From: JAAXHB01 sp965221635
Lineage (GTDB): Bacteria; Actinomycetota; Acidimicrobiia; Acidimicrobiales; Aldehydirespiratoraceae
Direction of reading: 5' to 3'
Length of the DNA stretch: 64,000 nt
Assembly (NCBI GenBank): GCA_965221635.1
Contig: OZ244902.1
Location: 124,001 to 188,000 of the forward strand
The notes beneath the pieces were generated by a model, which did no database searches, was not told the DNA's origin, and saw only the letters and a program-made list of their open reading frames with translations. Shown here piece by piece: positions 52,140 to 60,870 of this stretch; position 1 is the first letter of the stretch; every line of letters begins with the position of its first letter. The translations under genes were made by a program, and so were the position numbers.

Positions 52140-52926
52140 GTACTGCGTCTTCGAGTTGATCGTACGGGACCCCGAACTCGTGCTCCAGCTCCTTCAGGCC
52201 TTCACCCGCCCAGAAGCGCTCAAGCACATCCGAGACTCGCGCTCCACCTCGTTCAAAAATGGGGACCCCAAAGGACCGTGCGGGATCCGCCACGACCTTC
52301 GCACGGCCGTAAGTCGGAAGGTGAATGAGCCTCGCATACCCGTCGGACGCGTATTCCATCCGCTTCAAGTAGTGGGCCACCGCCTCAACGAAGACTCGCT
52401 GGCTGTTGCGCACCACCACCAATGCGTTGGGCAAGGGCCCTGAGGCCGAACTGCGCGCATCCTGGAGGCCGTAGTCGAACAGCAACTCTGCACCATCGGT
52501 GTAGAGCCTCCTGGACGCCAGTGCATGCTCAACGCCAAGGTCCTGACTTAGTTTCTGCAGCGCGGGGCGCACTCGCTGCATTGGGACACCGCTGCGTCGA
52601 ACGGCCGCAAGCACCATCCCCTCGGCGAGGCCGATGAAGGGCACCGACGGCGCGTGCTTGCTGAGGCCGGGGTGGTGGGTGATGAGCTTGCCTGAAAGCG
52701 CCGGCGGCGCCGACGAACTCTCCATGAGACCGTGGAACGGGCCCCGATTGCGGGCGGAGCGCGTGACGCCGACAGGTACGCCTTCGTGAGTCTCTTGGCA
52801 GCTCGGCGAGGGCCCCGCGTCCCAACGGGCCCAGCGCCACAGCGTCGACGGAGGCACGTCCAGAATCTGCGCTGCCTCCCGCACGGTATAGAGCGGTACC
52901 GAGAAGCGGTAATCGTCCACGAGCAT
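52114..52926 (-). CDS. VapB45-type antitoxin (HTH plus DUF433)
   Basis: Partner and repressor for the PIN-like toxin, 270 residues. The N-terminal helix-turn-helix is VREAAQILDVPPSTLWRWAR (residues about 15-34). The C-terminal 75 residues (FGVPIFERGGARVSDVLERF and LEHEFGVPYDQLEDAV) are a clear DUF433 winged-helix fold. The middle links the two. This matches VapB45 of M. tuberculosis in architecture and in being directly upstream of a PIN-like gene. ATG start. It follows a Phd/YefM-like gene by 15 bp. Confidence 0.82.
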   Translation of the reverse strand: MLVDDYRFSVPLYTVREAAQILDVPPSTLWRWARWDAGPSPSCQETHEGVPVGVTRSARNRGPFHGLMESSSAPPALSGKLITHHPGLSKHAPSVPFIGLAEGMVLAAVRRSGVPMQRVRPALQKLSQDLGVEHALASRRLYTDGAELLFDYGLQDARSSASGPLPNALVVVRNSQRVFVEAVAHYLKRMEYASDGYARLIHLPTYGRAKVVADPARSFGVPIFERGGARVSDVLERFWAGEGLKELEHEFGVPYDQLEDAVRVASRRAA

Positions 52927-52941
52927 CGACGACCCCTCCCC

Positions 52942-53238
52942 TCAAACCTGCCGACCTGTGCGGTCTTCGCGGTTGGCGGGGATCTGGAGGTTGGTGCCAC
53001 GAGGCGTGTTCTCCACCAGCCAGGCGCCGAGGGAACTCTGGTGCCCAACGTGTTGGTTCCAGAGGCGTTCGGGCACTACCACGAAGCTGCGACGGGTACC
53101 GATTCGCTGCGGACCGACCGTCTCGGACAGGCGCAGTACTTCGGAGAGCCGGGCCTGTGCGTCGGCCACGGTCCAGACTCTGCCTCCGCCGTGTGAGGAG
53201 CCTGCGACCTGTGACGGGTCTTCAGTTTCAGAGGGCAT
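52942..53238 (-). CDS. Phd/YefM-like antitoxin
   Basis: A 98-residue protein with the Phd/YefM start VWTVADAQARLSEVLRLSE and the strand RIGTRRSFVVVPERLWNQ, which in the family forms the DNA-binding dimer. The C-terminus (ENTPRGTNLQIPANRED) would wrap the toxin. No RelE/Doc/PIN toxin gene follows directly; instead the DUF433 antitoxin and its toxin come next, so it may be a third regulator in the operon. The start is the ATG at 53238, downstream of a perfect palindrome that overlaps a likely promoter. An upstream ATG in frame would place the start inside the palindrome. Confidence 0.75.
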   Translation of the reverse strand: MPSETEDPSQVAGSSHGGGRVWTVADAQARLSEVLRLSETVGPQRIGTRRSFVVVPERLWNQHVGHQSSLGAWLVENTPRGTNLQIPANREDRTGRQV

Positions 53239-53255
53239 GACTCTGAACCTCCAAT

Positions 53256-53281
53256 GGTGAACTAGCATACTCTAGTTCACC
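53256..53281. promoter_or_regulatory. Palindromic operator of the toxin-antitoxin operon
   Basis: GGTGAACTAG and CTAGTTCACC are a perfect 10-bp inverted repeat with a 6-bp spacer, about 20 bp before the first antitoxin gene. On the minus strand the spacer gives a GTATGCT -10-like sequence. This is the usual layout for antitoxin autoregulation. Confidence 0.75.
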
Positions 53282-53412
53282 TCTTGATTCGGAACGGGAA
53301 TGGTGGATTGGCCGCCGAATGGGTGCTGCTTCGGTGCGATCAAGGAACGACTGCATTCACGCAGCGCATGTTATCACGATACTGAATCAGATATCATCTA
53401 AAATCTCGCCGT

Positions 53413-53434
53413 GGGTGGGATTGGGGGTGTTGGG
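53413..53434 (+). promoter_or_regulatory. G-quadruplex motif upstream of the Liv operon
   Basis: Four G-runs (GGG, GGG, GGGGG, GGG) with loops T, ATT and TGTT satisfy the standard G4 rule. A further G/T-rich stretch continues to about 53505 with very few A or C. It lies 150-175 bp before the binding-protein gene. Confidence 0.6.
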
Positions 53435-53511
53435 AACTGGCGCCTGCGGATTTGGGGGGTGGTGTTGTTGTTGCGTGGTGGGGTGGGGGTGGTGTATTGT
53501 TCGTTTGCTAC

Positions 53512-53527
53512 CAAACGAGTTGGTGCT
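53512..53527 (+). promoter_or_regulatory. Small hairpin in the Liv leader
   Basis: CGTTTG/CAAACG with loop CTAC, about 60 bp ahead of the start codon, just after the G/T-rich tract. Together they make a structured 5' leader. The whole 53282-53587 gap holds no gene. Confidence 0.4.
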
Positions 53528-53587
53528 TTCGACAATGCCCGCCAACGGCTCAGTGTCTGGTGGTGGGCTTCATCCCTGGAGGATCAC

Positions 53588-54901
53588 ATGAAATTTTACA
53601 AACTCCTGGCGCTCCTGTTTGCCTTCGTTCTGCTTGCCGCCGCGTGTGGTAGCGACGACAGCGACGAGACAGCCGACACCGCCCCCACAACGACCGCAGC
53701 GGCACCACAAGACGACGAGCCCACACCGGAACCGGAGGACGACACCCCCGCCCCGGCACCGGAAGAGGACGAGGTCGAGATGATGACCAGCGTGGACGTG
53801 GAAGCCATGCTGAGCGCGGATCTGTCGAACTGCGCCGAAGCTCCCAGCGGTGACCCCATCCGGGTGGGCATGGCCATGGACTTCAGCGACGTGGTGGGTT
53901 TCGTGGACATTCCCGGCTCGAACCTGGTGCCCTACGTGGCTGAACTTGTGAACTGCGGCGGCGGCATCAACGGCTCACCCGTTGAGGTGCGAGTGGCCGA
54001 AGTGGGCGAGGACGCGGCGCTGGCAGCGCAGGAACTGCTCGACTGGGGCGCCCACTTCATGATCGGCCCGCCGTTCGCGGATTTCGCTCTGCCGATCCTG
54101 CAAACCACCGAAGGACAGGTTCCCCTCTTTGTGGCCGCATCCACCGAACCCACCCTCGCGGACGCCACGAACAACTCCTATCTGGTGACCTTCGACGACC
54201 ACCAGATGGCCGGCGCAGCCGCCCAGTGGGCGCTCGATCAGGGAATCACCCGGGCCATCGTGTTCACCGAGGGTGAGGGCATCCCCTACACCGGCGTGAA
54301 TCCCGACGCGTTCGCCAAGGCGTTCACCGAGGGTGGTGGCGAGGTTGTGAGCACCCAAACCTACGTGTGGTTCGTGGACACCGACTTCTCCTCGCAGGTG
54401 AACGAGATTGCCGGGATCTCCGAGAACAACGAGGTGGTGTTCTCCGCGGCGCTGGGCTTCCAGGTGACGGCACTGCGCGGCCAGCTCGAAGGCCAGGGAC
54501 TCGACGGTCTCACCTACATCGGCACCGACGCTCTCGATGCCACCGGCATCCAGGGTGAGGACAACAACGAGGGCATCGCTCACACGCCACACACCAGCAT
54601 CACCGCGGGTGACCCCATAGACACGCTGCTCGCCGGTTACGAAGCCTCCAGGGGCGAGGCCCTGGAATCACGGGGCTTCATGGCGCTCTACGTGGATTCG
54701 ATGTTCCTTGGCATTCAGGGAATCCTCGATTGTGGTTGCACCGACCCCGCTGAGATCGGCGCCGCCGTGCGGGAGATCTCCGGCTTCGAGGGCCTCTCTG
54801 GTGAGATCACCTACGCGGGCACCAACGGCATTCCGCCCAAGGCGGTGCCCATCAACCGGATCGTCGACGGCGAAGACGTTCTGGTGGCCACCATCGGCTG
54901 A
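53588..54901 (+). CDS. Liv-type (HAAT family) substrate-binding lipoprotein
   Basis: Extracytoplasmic receptor of the importer encoded next, 437 residues. The signal peptide ends in LLAAAC (lipobox); an Asp/Thr/Glu/Pro-rich linker of about 60 residues separates the lipid anchor from the periplasmic-binding-protein type I fold. The fold starts with RVGMAMDFSDVVGFVDIPGS, and LIGPPFADFALPI-like text (MIGPPFADFALPIL) marks the ligand cleft. It binds amino acids, amides or aromatic acids in this family; the ligand here is not deducible. Good GGAGG seven bases ahead of the ATG. First gene of the operon. Confidence 0.85.
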   Translation: MKFYKLLALLFAFVLLAAACGSDDSDETADTAPTTTAAAPQDDEPTPEPEDDTPAPAPEEDEVEMMTSVDVEAMLSADLSNCAEAPSGDPIRVGMAMDFSDVVGFVDIPGSNLVPYVAELVNCGGGINGSPVEVRVAEVGEDAALAAQELLDWGAHFMIGPPFADFALPILQTTEGQVPLFVAASTEPTLADATNNSYLVTFDDHQMAGAAAQWALDQGITRAIVFTEGEGIPYTGVNPDAFAKAFTEGGGEVVSTQTYVWFVDTDFSSQVNEIAGISENNEVVFSAALGFQVTALRGQLEGQGLDGLTYIGTDALDATGIQGEDNNEGIAHTPHTSITAGDPIDTLLAGYEASRGEALESRGFMALYVDSMFLGIQGILDCGCTDPAEIGAAVREISGFEGLSGEITYAGTNGIPPKAVPINRIVDGEDVLVATIG

Positions 54902-54983
54902 GCCACACCACACGCCGACACCGACGCTGCCGATGCCTGTCGGCTGATGCGGTGAGCGGCATCGGTTGAGCCTGCGCGAAGCA

Positions 54984-55685
54984 ATGCTCGAGGTATCGCA
55001 CCTAACGGTGAAGTACGGGGCGATCTCGGCGCTGCGTGATGTGAGCCTCAAAGTTGGGTCCGGTGAGGTCGTTGGCCTCATCGGACCCAACGGCGCGGGC
55101 AAGACCACCTTGTTGGAGTCCATAGCCGGGCTGCTGCAGTCGGCGCAGGGATCCATCACCTTCGACGGCGCGGACATCACCTCCACGCCACCGGAGCGAC
55201 TGCTGCGCTCGGGTCTGGCGCTGGTGCGAGAGCACCGCCGCATATTCGTGGACCTCACCGTGGAGGAGAACCTTCGCATCGGCGGTGCCACCGTCGCCCG
55301 AGAAGAACGCGCCGGTTTGATCGAGGAGATGTGTGAACAGTTTCCGGTGCTGCGGGCCAAACTCACAACCGCGGCCGGTTACCTCTCGGGCGGCGAGGCC
55401 CAACAGCTGGCGATTGCTCGTGCACTCATGTGCAAGCCGCGCTTTTTGATGATGGACGAACCTTCGCTGGGATTGGCGCCCGCCCTGGTGGACTTCGTGT
55501 TCGGGTTGATCGGCACTCTGCGAGACCAGGGCCGAACCCTGCTGGTGGTGGAGCAGAACGCCACACGCATGCTCGAGGTGGCAGACCGCGCCTATGTGCT
55601 GCGAAGCGGGATTGCGGTGGCCGAGGGCACCGGCGCCGAGTTGCGCGCCCGTGACGATCTCTTCGACACGTTCGTGAGCGGCTGA
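54984..55685 (+). CDS. livF: Liv-type ABC ATPase LivF
   Basis: One of the two ATPases of the Liv importer, 233 residues. Walker A GPNGAGKTT, signature LSGGEAQQLAIARAL, Walker B FLMMDEPSLGL, and EQN at the H-loop, which is the LivF hallmark. The short C-terminus and lack of the LivG insert separate it from LivG. I used the ATG giving MLEVSHLTVKYG; a TTG six codons earlier is possible. Placed between the binding protein (82 bp upstream) and livH (14 bp downstream). Confidence 0.88.
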   Translation: MLEVSHLTVKYGAISALRDVSLKVGSGEVVGLIGPNGAGKTTLLESIAGLLQSAQGSITFDGADITSTPPERLLRSGLALVREHRRIFVDLTVEENLRIGGATVAREERAGLIEEMCEQFPVLRAKLTTAAGYLSGGEAQQLAIARALMCKPRFLMMDEPSLGLAPALVDFVFGLIGTLRDQGRTLLVVEQNATRMLEVADRAYVLRSGIAVAEGTGAELRARDDLFDTFVSG

Positions 55686-55699
55686 GGGCGGAGAACAAC

Positions 55700-56587
55700 A
55701 TGACCGAACTGCTCCAGAACCTGGTGGACGGCCTGGGCCGTGGCAGCATCTACGCGCTGTTGGCTCTCGGGGTGGCGGTGATCTTCGGGGTGATGCACCT
55801 GTTGAACTTCGCCCACGGCGAGCTGATCACCGTGAGCGGCTACGCCGCCTTTTGGGCGCTGGGGGCGGGCTGGTCGTGGTGGTTGGTGGTGCCGCTCATA
55901 GTGATCGTGGCGGTGGCCACGTCGATGCTCATCGAATGGGTGGCGTTCAGCCGGGTGCGTGGCGCTTCGGACTTCACCTTGTTGCTCACCTCCTTCGGTG
56001 TGCATTTCGTGGTATCGGCCATCTTCTTGTTGTACGTGTCGGCCTCGGTGAAGTCTTTCAACAGCCCCAGCTGGGTTGCCAACACCTACAGCGTGGGGCC
56101 GCTGAAGATCGAGATCTTCGACACGATCGTGATCGCGGTGACGATCGTCACCCTGCTGGCCACGTCGCTGGTGCTTCAGCGCACAATGTTCGGACTGGCG
56201 CTGCGAGCCGCGGCCGCGGACTTCGAAACCACCCGCCTGATGGGGGTGCGATCCAACTCGGTGATCCGCGGCGCGTTCGTGTTGTCGGGTGTTCTCGCGG
56301 GGATAGCCGCCGTGTTCTGGTTGATGCGCAACGGTTCCACCACCCCCAGCGCCGGCATCGTGCCGATGCTCAAAGGCGTGCTCGCGGCGCTGATCGGCGG
56401 GCTGGGAAGCCTTCGGGGTGCGGTGATCGGCGGATTCGCGCTGGGCTTGGCCGAGGTGCTGTTGCGCTCGAGGCTGCCCGACTCGGTGGAGAGTCTCACC
56501 GAAGGCGTGGTGTTCCTGCTGATCGCATTGCTGTTCATCTTCAGGCCACAGGGCCTCGTTTCGGTGGTGCGAGCCGAGCGCGTGTGA
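55700..56587 (+). CDS. livH: Liv-type ABC permease LivH
   Basis: First permease of the importer, 295 residues. Typical N-terminal line LVDGLGRGSIYALLALGVAV, the HLLNFAHGELITV segment unique to LivH, and ADFETTRLMGVRSNSVI for the ATPase-contact loop. Eight predicted helices. The start has GGAG seven bases ahead. It is followed 40 bp later by the LivM-LivG fusion. Confidence 0.9.
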   Translation: MTELLQNLVDGLGRGSIYALLALGVAVIFGVMHLLNFAHGELITVSGYAAFWALGAGWSWWLVVPLIVIVAVATSMLIEWVAFSRVRGASDFTLLLTSFGVHFVVSAIFLLYVSASVKSFNSPSWVANTYSVGPLKIEIFDTIVIAVTIVTLLATSLVLQRTMFGLALRAAAADFETTRLMGVRSNSVIRGAFVLSGVLAGIAAVFWLMRNGSTTPSAGIVPMLKGVLAALIGGLGSLRGAVIGGFALGLAEVLLRSRLPDSVESLTEGVVFLLIALLFIFRPQGLVSVVRAERV

Positions 56588-56627
56588 TGTCCGGCTCAAC
56601 CAGTCCCCCAGCCACGAGGCCCCGCTG

Positions 56628-58487
56628 ATGTTTCCCAACAAGGTGCGCGACCTTGGGTTTCCCCTGGTGGGGGCGCTGATTCTGTTCGCGGTGTTCGTGA
56701 CCGGGGCGCTGTTGTACCAAGCGGCGCTCGGTGGCGCGGCCGAGCGTCTGGTGACGGTGATGCTGATCGACGCCATCATCGTGCTGGGCATTCAGATTTA
56801 CGTGGGCAACACGGGTGTGTTGTCGTTCGGGCACATCGGTTTCGGCGCCATTGCCGGTTATGTGTTCGCGATCTTCGCGATCTCACCCGCGGAGAAGCTC
56901 AAGCGTGTGCCCAACGCACCTTTCGGACTCACCGACGTTGACCTCTCGAGCTGGGTTGCGGTGCTGCTCGCGGTGGGGGTGACGCTGCTGGTGGCGTTGG
57001 TGGTGGGTGTGGGCCTGGCCCGATCCGGCGCCGAATCGGGAGCGGTCGCGGCCACGGTGATCACCTTGGCGTTGCTGTTCGTGACCCACGAAGTGGCACG
57101 CAACTGGCCCGCTCTCACAGGCGGCGACCGTGGCGGGCTGTCCTTCAGAATCGGAGGCGCTCTCGACACCCGCGCCCCGATCTACCTGGCGTTGCTGGGC
57201 ACGCTGATCCTGGCCCGCCTGTACGCACAAAGCCGCAGCGGCCGCCTCGCCGTGGCCGCCCGTGAGGACAACCTCGCGGCACGGGCCATGGGCGTGAACC
57301 CGCAGGTGCAACAAACAATTGCGCTGCTGATTTCGGTGGCGGTGGTGAGCGTTGGCGCAAGTTTGCGTGTGTACGAAACCGGGTCGATCCTGCCCGACGA
57401 CTTCTTCTTCACCTACACGCTGGTCACTCTCGCCATGCTGATCGTGGGTGGGCGCAACAGCGTCACCGGGGCGCTGGTGGGCGTGGCGGTGATCACCGCG
57501 GGGCGCGAAATGGCCCGCCGCCTCGGCCAGGACGGCTTCGAGGTGTTCGGCATCGGACTCGACGGTCGGCCCCTGGACTGGATCTTCCGCGAGAACCTGC
57601 AAACCGTGTTCCTGGGACTGGCGATGCTGGGTTTCATGATCTGGCGCCCACGTGGGATCACCCACGACTGGGAACTGGACCGGGCGCTGTGGCGACGTTT
57701 CGGCAGGGGCGCCGAAACCAAGCCCGATCCGCTTCCCGAACTGGAAGCCACCGAGGAGCCGGCGGTGCTGACCGCCACGGGTGTGGACGTTTACTTCGGC
57801 GGGTTCCAGGCCCTCGCCGGTGCCGGTTTGGAGGCCCGCACCGGTCAGGTGGTGGGCATCATCGGGCCCAACGGGGCGGGCAAGACAACCTTCGTGAACG
57901 CCATCACCGGCATGGTGAGCGCCCAGGGCGGTTCGTTCTCGTTGAACCGCGAGGACTTCACCACCCGTGAGGCGTACCAGTTGGCACGCGCCGGAATTGT
58001 GCGCACCTTTCAGAACCTGCGGTTGTTCTCGTTGCTCACGGTTCGGGAAAACGTGGAAGTGTCAGCGCTGGTGGCGGCCACCCACCGCAAGCACCGGCCC
58101 AGGCCCGACGTGGACTCGATCATCGCCGAGGCGGGCCTGTGGGAGCACCGCCACCGCCGCGCCGGTGAACTCGACTACGGCAACTCGCGTCGCCTGGAAC
58201 TGGCACGAGCCGCGGCGCTGTCGCCGTTGTTTCTGCTGCTCGATGAGCCCACGAGCGGAATGGGCGACGCAGAATCCGCGGCCATGGTGGAACAAGTGCG
58301 ACACATGGCCGCCACGATCGGCGCGGGGGTGATCGTGATCGACCACGACCTCAACTTCATCAACGGCATCAGCGACGTGATCTACGCATTCGACCAGGGC
58401 CGGGTGATCGCCACCGGCACACCCCAGGAAGTGTCGGCCGATCCGGCGGTTCGGGCCGCGTACCTGGGCGCCTCAGCCGATGAGTGA
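56628..58487 (+). CDS. LivM-LivG fusion (permease plus ATPase)
   Basis: Second permease and second ATPase of the importer in one 619-residue chain. Residues about 1-345 are LivM (IYVGNTGVLSFGHIGFGAI, then VVSVGASLRVYETG). After a short acidic linker, about 375-619 are LivG with Walker A GPNGAGKTT, Q-loop VRTFQNLRLF, a signature that departs from LSGG (ELDYGNSRRLELARA), Walker B FLLLDEPTSGM and IDHDLN. The final sequence GTPQEVSADPAVRAAYLG is standard for LivG. Fusions of these two subunits are known in actinomycetes. Closes the transporter half of the operon. Confidence 0.9.
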   Translation: MFPNKVRDLGFPLVGALILFAVFVTGALLYQAALGGAAERLVTVMLIDAIIVLGIQIYVGNTGVLSFGHIGFGAIAGYVFAIFAISPAEKLKRVPNAPFGLTDVDLSSWVAVLLAVGVTLLVALVVGVGLARSGAESGAVAATVITLALLFVTHEVARNWPALTGGDRGGLSFRIGGALDTRAPIYLALLGTLILARLYAQSRSGRLAVAAREDNLAARAMGVNPQVQQTIALLISVAVVSVGASLRVYETGSILPDDFFFTYTLVTLAMLIVGGRNSVTGALVGVAVITAGREMARRLGQDGFEVFGIGLDGRPLDWIFRENLQTVFLGLAMLGFMIWRPRGITHDWELDRALWRRFGRGAETKPDPLPELEATEEPAVLTATGVDVYFGGFQALAGAGLEARTGQVVGIIGPNGAGKTTFVNAITGMVSAQGGSFSLNREDFTTREAYQLARAGIVRTFQNLRLFSLLTVRENVEVSALVAATHRKHRPRPDVDSIIAEAGLWEHRHRRAGELDYGNSRRLELARAAALSPLFLLLDEPTSGMGDAESAAMVEQVRHMAATIGAGVIVIDHDLNFINGISDVIYAFDQGRVIATGTPQEVSADPAVRAAYLGASADE

Positions 58488-58525
58488 ACCCACCACGGGT
58501 CCGGCGAGAACGAGGGTTTGCTGAG

Positions 58526-59512
58526 ATGCAGGCCATGGTGCTCAAAGCGCACAACACGCCGATGGTGCGCGTGGATGACCACCCTGAACCCGACGGCGGT
58601 GCGGTGCTGGAGGTGACCGCGTGCGGGGTGTGCCATTCGGACCTGCACGTTGCCGACGGCATGATCGGCAAGGCCCCGCCGCTGATCTTGGGCCACGAGG
58701 TGACCGGCATCCACCCACAGATGGGTCCCGTGATGGTGTACGCGCCGTGGGGGTGCGGGAAGTGCAAGGACTGCCGGGGCGGTGTGGAGATGATCTGCGC
58801 GGACGCGGCCGAGGCCGGAATCTTCGCCGATGGTGGTTACGCGCAGCGCATGGGTGTGCCCGCCGAGAGCTACCTGGCGCCCATCGGCGATCTCGACCCG
58901 TACCGGGCGGCCCCGTTGGCGTGCGGTGGGCTCACCGCGTACCGCGCCGTTGGCCAGGGCCTGCCCAGGCTGCGCGAGCGGGGCAGTCAGGCAACGGCGC
59001 TGGTGATCGGCGCGGGTGGCCTCGGCCAGTTCGCCATCCGGTTCCTGAGACTGCAAAGCGAAGCGACCGTGGTTGCCCTCGACCTTTCCGAGGCCAAGCA
59101 ACGCACCGCCATCGAGCAGGGCGCGCACCACGCCACCGGCACACCGGAGGATCTTGAAACATTCGACCTGGTGATCGATTTCATCGGCGCGTCGACCACG
59201 CTGGCTGTCGCTGCGGCCCACGTGGCCAAACGCGGAACGGCGGTGGTGGTGGGACTCGCCGGTGGCCAGGTGGGCTTTGGTTTTGGCAAGGTGCCCCACG
59301 AGGCGCGTTTCATGTCCAGCGTGTGGGGCAGCCGCTCACAACTCGACGAGCTGCTTGCGTTCGCGCAGCGAGAACCAGGCGTCTTGTCCGATGTGGAAAT
59401 CGTTGCGTTCACCGATGCACAACTCGCCCATGACAGGCTCCGCAGCGGCGAAGCCAAGGGCCGGATTGTGCTCGATGTGCGCGGAGATCGTTGTAGCCGT
59501 CAAGGGAGCTGA
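58526..59512 (+). CDS. Zinc-dependent alcohol dehydrogenase
   Basis: NAD(P)-dependent medium-chain dehydrogenase of 328 residues. The catalytic zinc ligands are Cys and His in ACGVCHSDLH and GHEVTGIHP; the structural zinc is held by CGKCKDCRGGVEMIC (C-x2-C-x2-C-x6-C). The Rossmann motif is VIGAGGLGQFAIRFL. It oxidises primary or secondary alcohols to aldehydes or ketones. The ATG (MQAMVLKAHN) has GAGGG nine bases ahead. It comes right after the LivM-LivG gene and one base before the glutamine-synthetase-like gene, so it belongs to the same operon. Confidence 0.88.
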   Translation: MQAMVLKAHNTPMVRVDDHPEPDGGAVLEVTACGVCHSDLHVADGMIGKAPPLILGHEVTGIHPQMGPVMVYAPWGCGKCKDCRGGVEMICADAAEAGIFADGGYAQRMGVPAESYLAPIGDLDPYRAAPLACGGLTAYRAVGQGLPRLRERGSQATALVIGAGGLGQFAIRFLRLQSEATVVALDLSEAKQRTAIEQGAHHATGTPEDLETFDLVIDFIGASTTLAVAAAHVAKRGTAVVVGLAGGQVGFGFGKVPHEARFMSSVWGSRSQLDELLAFAQREPGVLSDVEIVAFTDAQLAHDRLRSGEAKGRIVLDVRGDRCSRQGS

Positions 59513-59513
59513 A

Positions 59514-60863
59514 ATGCCGCCCATCGCAACTTCATTGCAGGACTTCGCCGACCTTTGCGCCGCGCACTCCGTTCACACCGTGGAGGTGGCCGTGCCCGAA
59601 ACCCAGGGAGGCCTGCGCGGCAAACGCGTGCCGGCGGATCGCTTCTTCGGCGGGGTTCACGCTGCCGGTTTGCACATCGCGGACGCGATTTTTGTGTTCG
59701 ACATGCAAGACGACCTGCCCGACAACGAGTTCGTGAACATGGACTCCGGCTACCTCGACTGTCACCTGGCCCCAGACGTGAGCACCGGTCGGATCCTCAC
59801 GCACCGACCCGGGTACGCGTTGGTGTTCGCCGACACCACCAACGAACAGGGCGAACCTCACCCGTTGGCGCCACGAACGGTTCTCGCTGCTCAGATCCAA
59901 CGCTGCCGTGCCGCCGGGCTTGAACCGGTAGTGGCCACCGAAATGGAGTTCTACCTGTGCAACCCGGACTGGTCTCCGGTTCAGGATCACATCAAGTACA
60001 GCTCCCTCACCGACGCGTTGGAACTCGAAGCGGTGCTGTCCGCGATGCGCGACGCCCTCGCGGGCGCGGGAATCGAGGTGGAATCGTCCAACGCCGAGTA
60101 CGGGCCCGGTCAGATCGAAATCAACGCAGGGCCTTGCGACGCCATGGTCGCGGCGGACAACGCCGCGCTGTTCAAGTCGATCGTGAAACAGGTGGCGGTG
60201 CAGCACGGCCTGCGGGCCACGTTCATGCCCAAACCGTGGGCTGATCAGTCGGGTTCGGGAATGCACGTTCACACCAGCCTCAACGCCGACGGCGTGAACG
60301 CGTTCGCGGATTGCGCCGACGGCGAACCGAACGCCTTGGCACGCGCCTGGCTGGCCGGTCTGCTCGAACACGCCACCGCGGCCACGCTCATGGGCGCCCC
60401 CACACCCAACGGCGCCAAACGCATCCGGCCCTACACGTTCGCTCCGACTCACGTCACCTGGGGACTGGACAACCGCACCGTGCTGGCTCGCTGCATCGCC
60501 GATTCCGGGTCTTCGCACAACCGGGTGGAGTTCCGCTCAGCGGGCGCCGATGCCAACGCGTACCTGATCATCGCGGCGCTGCTGGCCGCCGGGATCGACG
60601 GGGTGCACCGCAACCTCGACCCGGGGCCGCTGTGCGTGGGCGACATGTACACCAACCCCGGTGATCACGAGGCGCTGCCCGCGGATCCCGCCGGGGTGAT
60701 CGCCGCGTTCGACGGCAGCGCCTTGGCAACGCAGTTGGGCGACATGTTTTCGCGCAGTTTTGTGAGCATCGCCCAAGCCGAACTGGCGCTGGTGGCCGAG
60801 CACAGTCCCGAACCCGACGACGTGAACGACTGGGAACGCGCCCGCTACATCGAACACAGCTAG
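59514..60863 (+). CDS. Glutamine synthetase family ligase (GlnA-like, gamma-glutamylation)
   Basis: ATP-dependent ligase of the glutamine synthetase superfamily, 449 residues. VATEMEFYL and VESSNAEYGPGQIEINAG hold the metal-binding glutamates, GSGMHVHTSL the active-site His, and NRVEFRSAGADANAYLIIA the glutamate-site Arg and Asn loop. A real GlnA has a beta-grasp start of about 100 residues and a Tyr-adenylylation site; both are weak here, so I favour a relative that gamma-glutamylates an amine (PuuA/GlnA3/GlnA4 type) over assimilation of ammonia. It sits one base after an alcohol dehydrogenase and before the P450 genes, so an amine or amino alcohol could be its substrate. Confidence 0.82.
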   Translation: MPPIATSLQDFADLCAAHSVHTVEVAVPETQGGLRGKRVPADRFFGGVHAAGLHIADAIFVFDMQDDLPDNEFVNMDSGYLDCHLAPDVSTGRILTHRPGYALVFADTTNEQGEPHPLAPRTVLAAQIQRCRAAGLEPVVATEMEFYLCNPDWSPVQDHIKYSSLTDALELEAVLSAMRDALAGAGIEVESSNAEYGPGQIEINAGPCDAMVAADNAALFKSIVKQVAVQHGLRATFMPKPWADQSGSGMHVHTSLNADGVNAFADCADGEPNALARAWLAGLLEHATAATLMGAPTPNGAKRIRPYTFAPTHVTWGLDNRTVLARCIADSGSSHNRVEFRSAGADANAYLIIAALLAAGIDGVHRNLDPGPLCVGDMYTNPGDHEALPADPAGVIAAFDGSALATQLGDMFSRSFVSIAQAELALVAEHSPEPDDVNDWERARYIEHS

Positions 60864-60870
60864 GGGCCAC

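Noticed and set aside
55592..56791. Open frame antisense to livH
   Set aside because: Gln/His/Arg-rich mirror of a hydrophobic gene; the plus strand encodes a standard permease.
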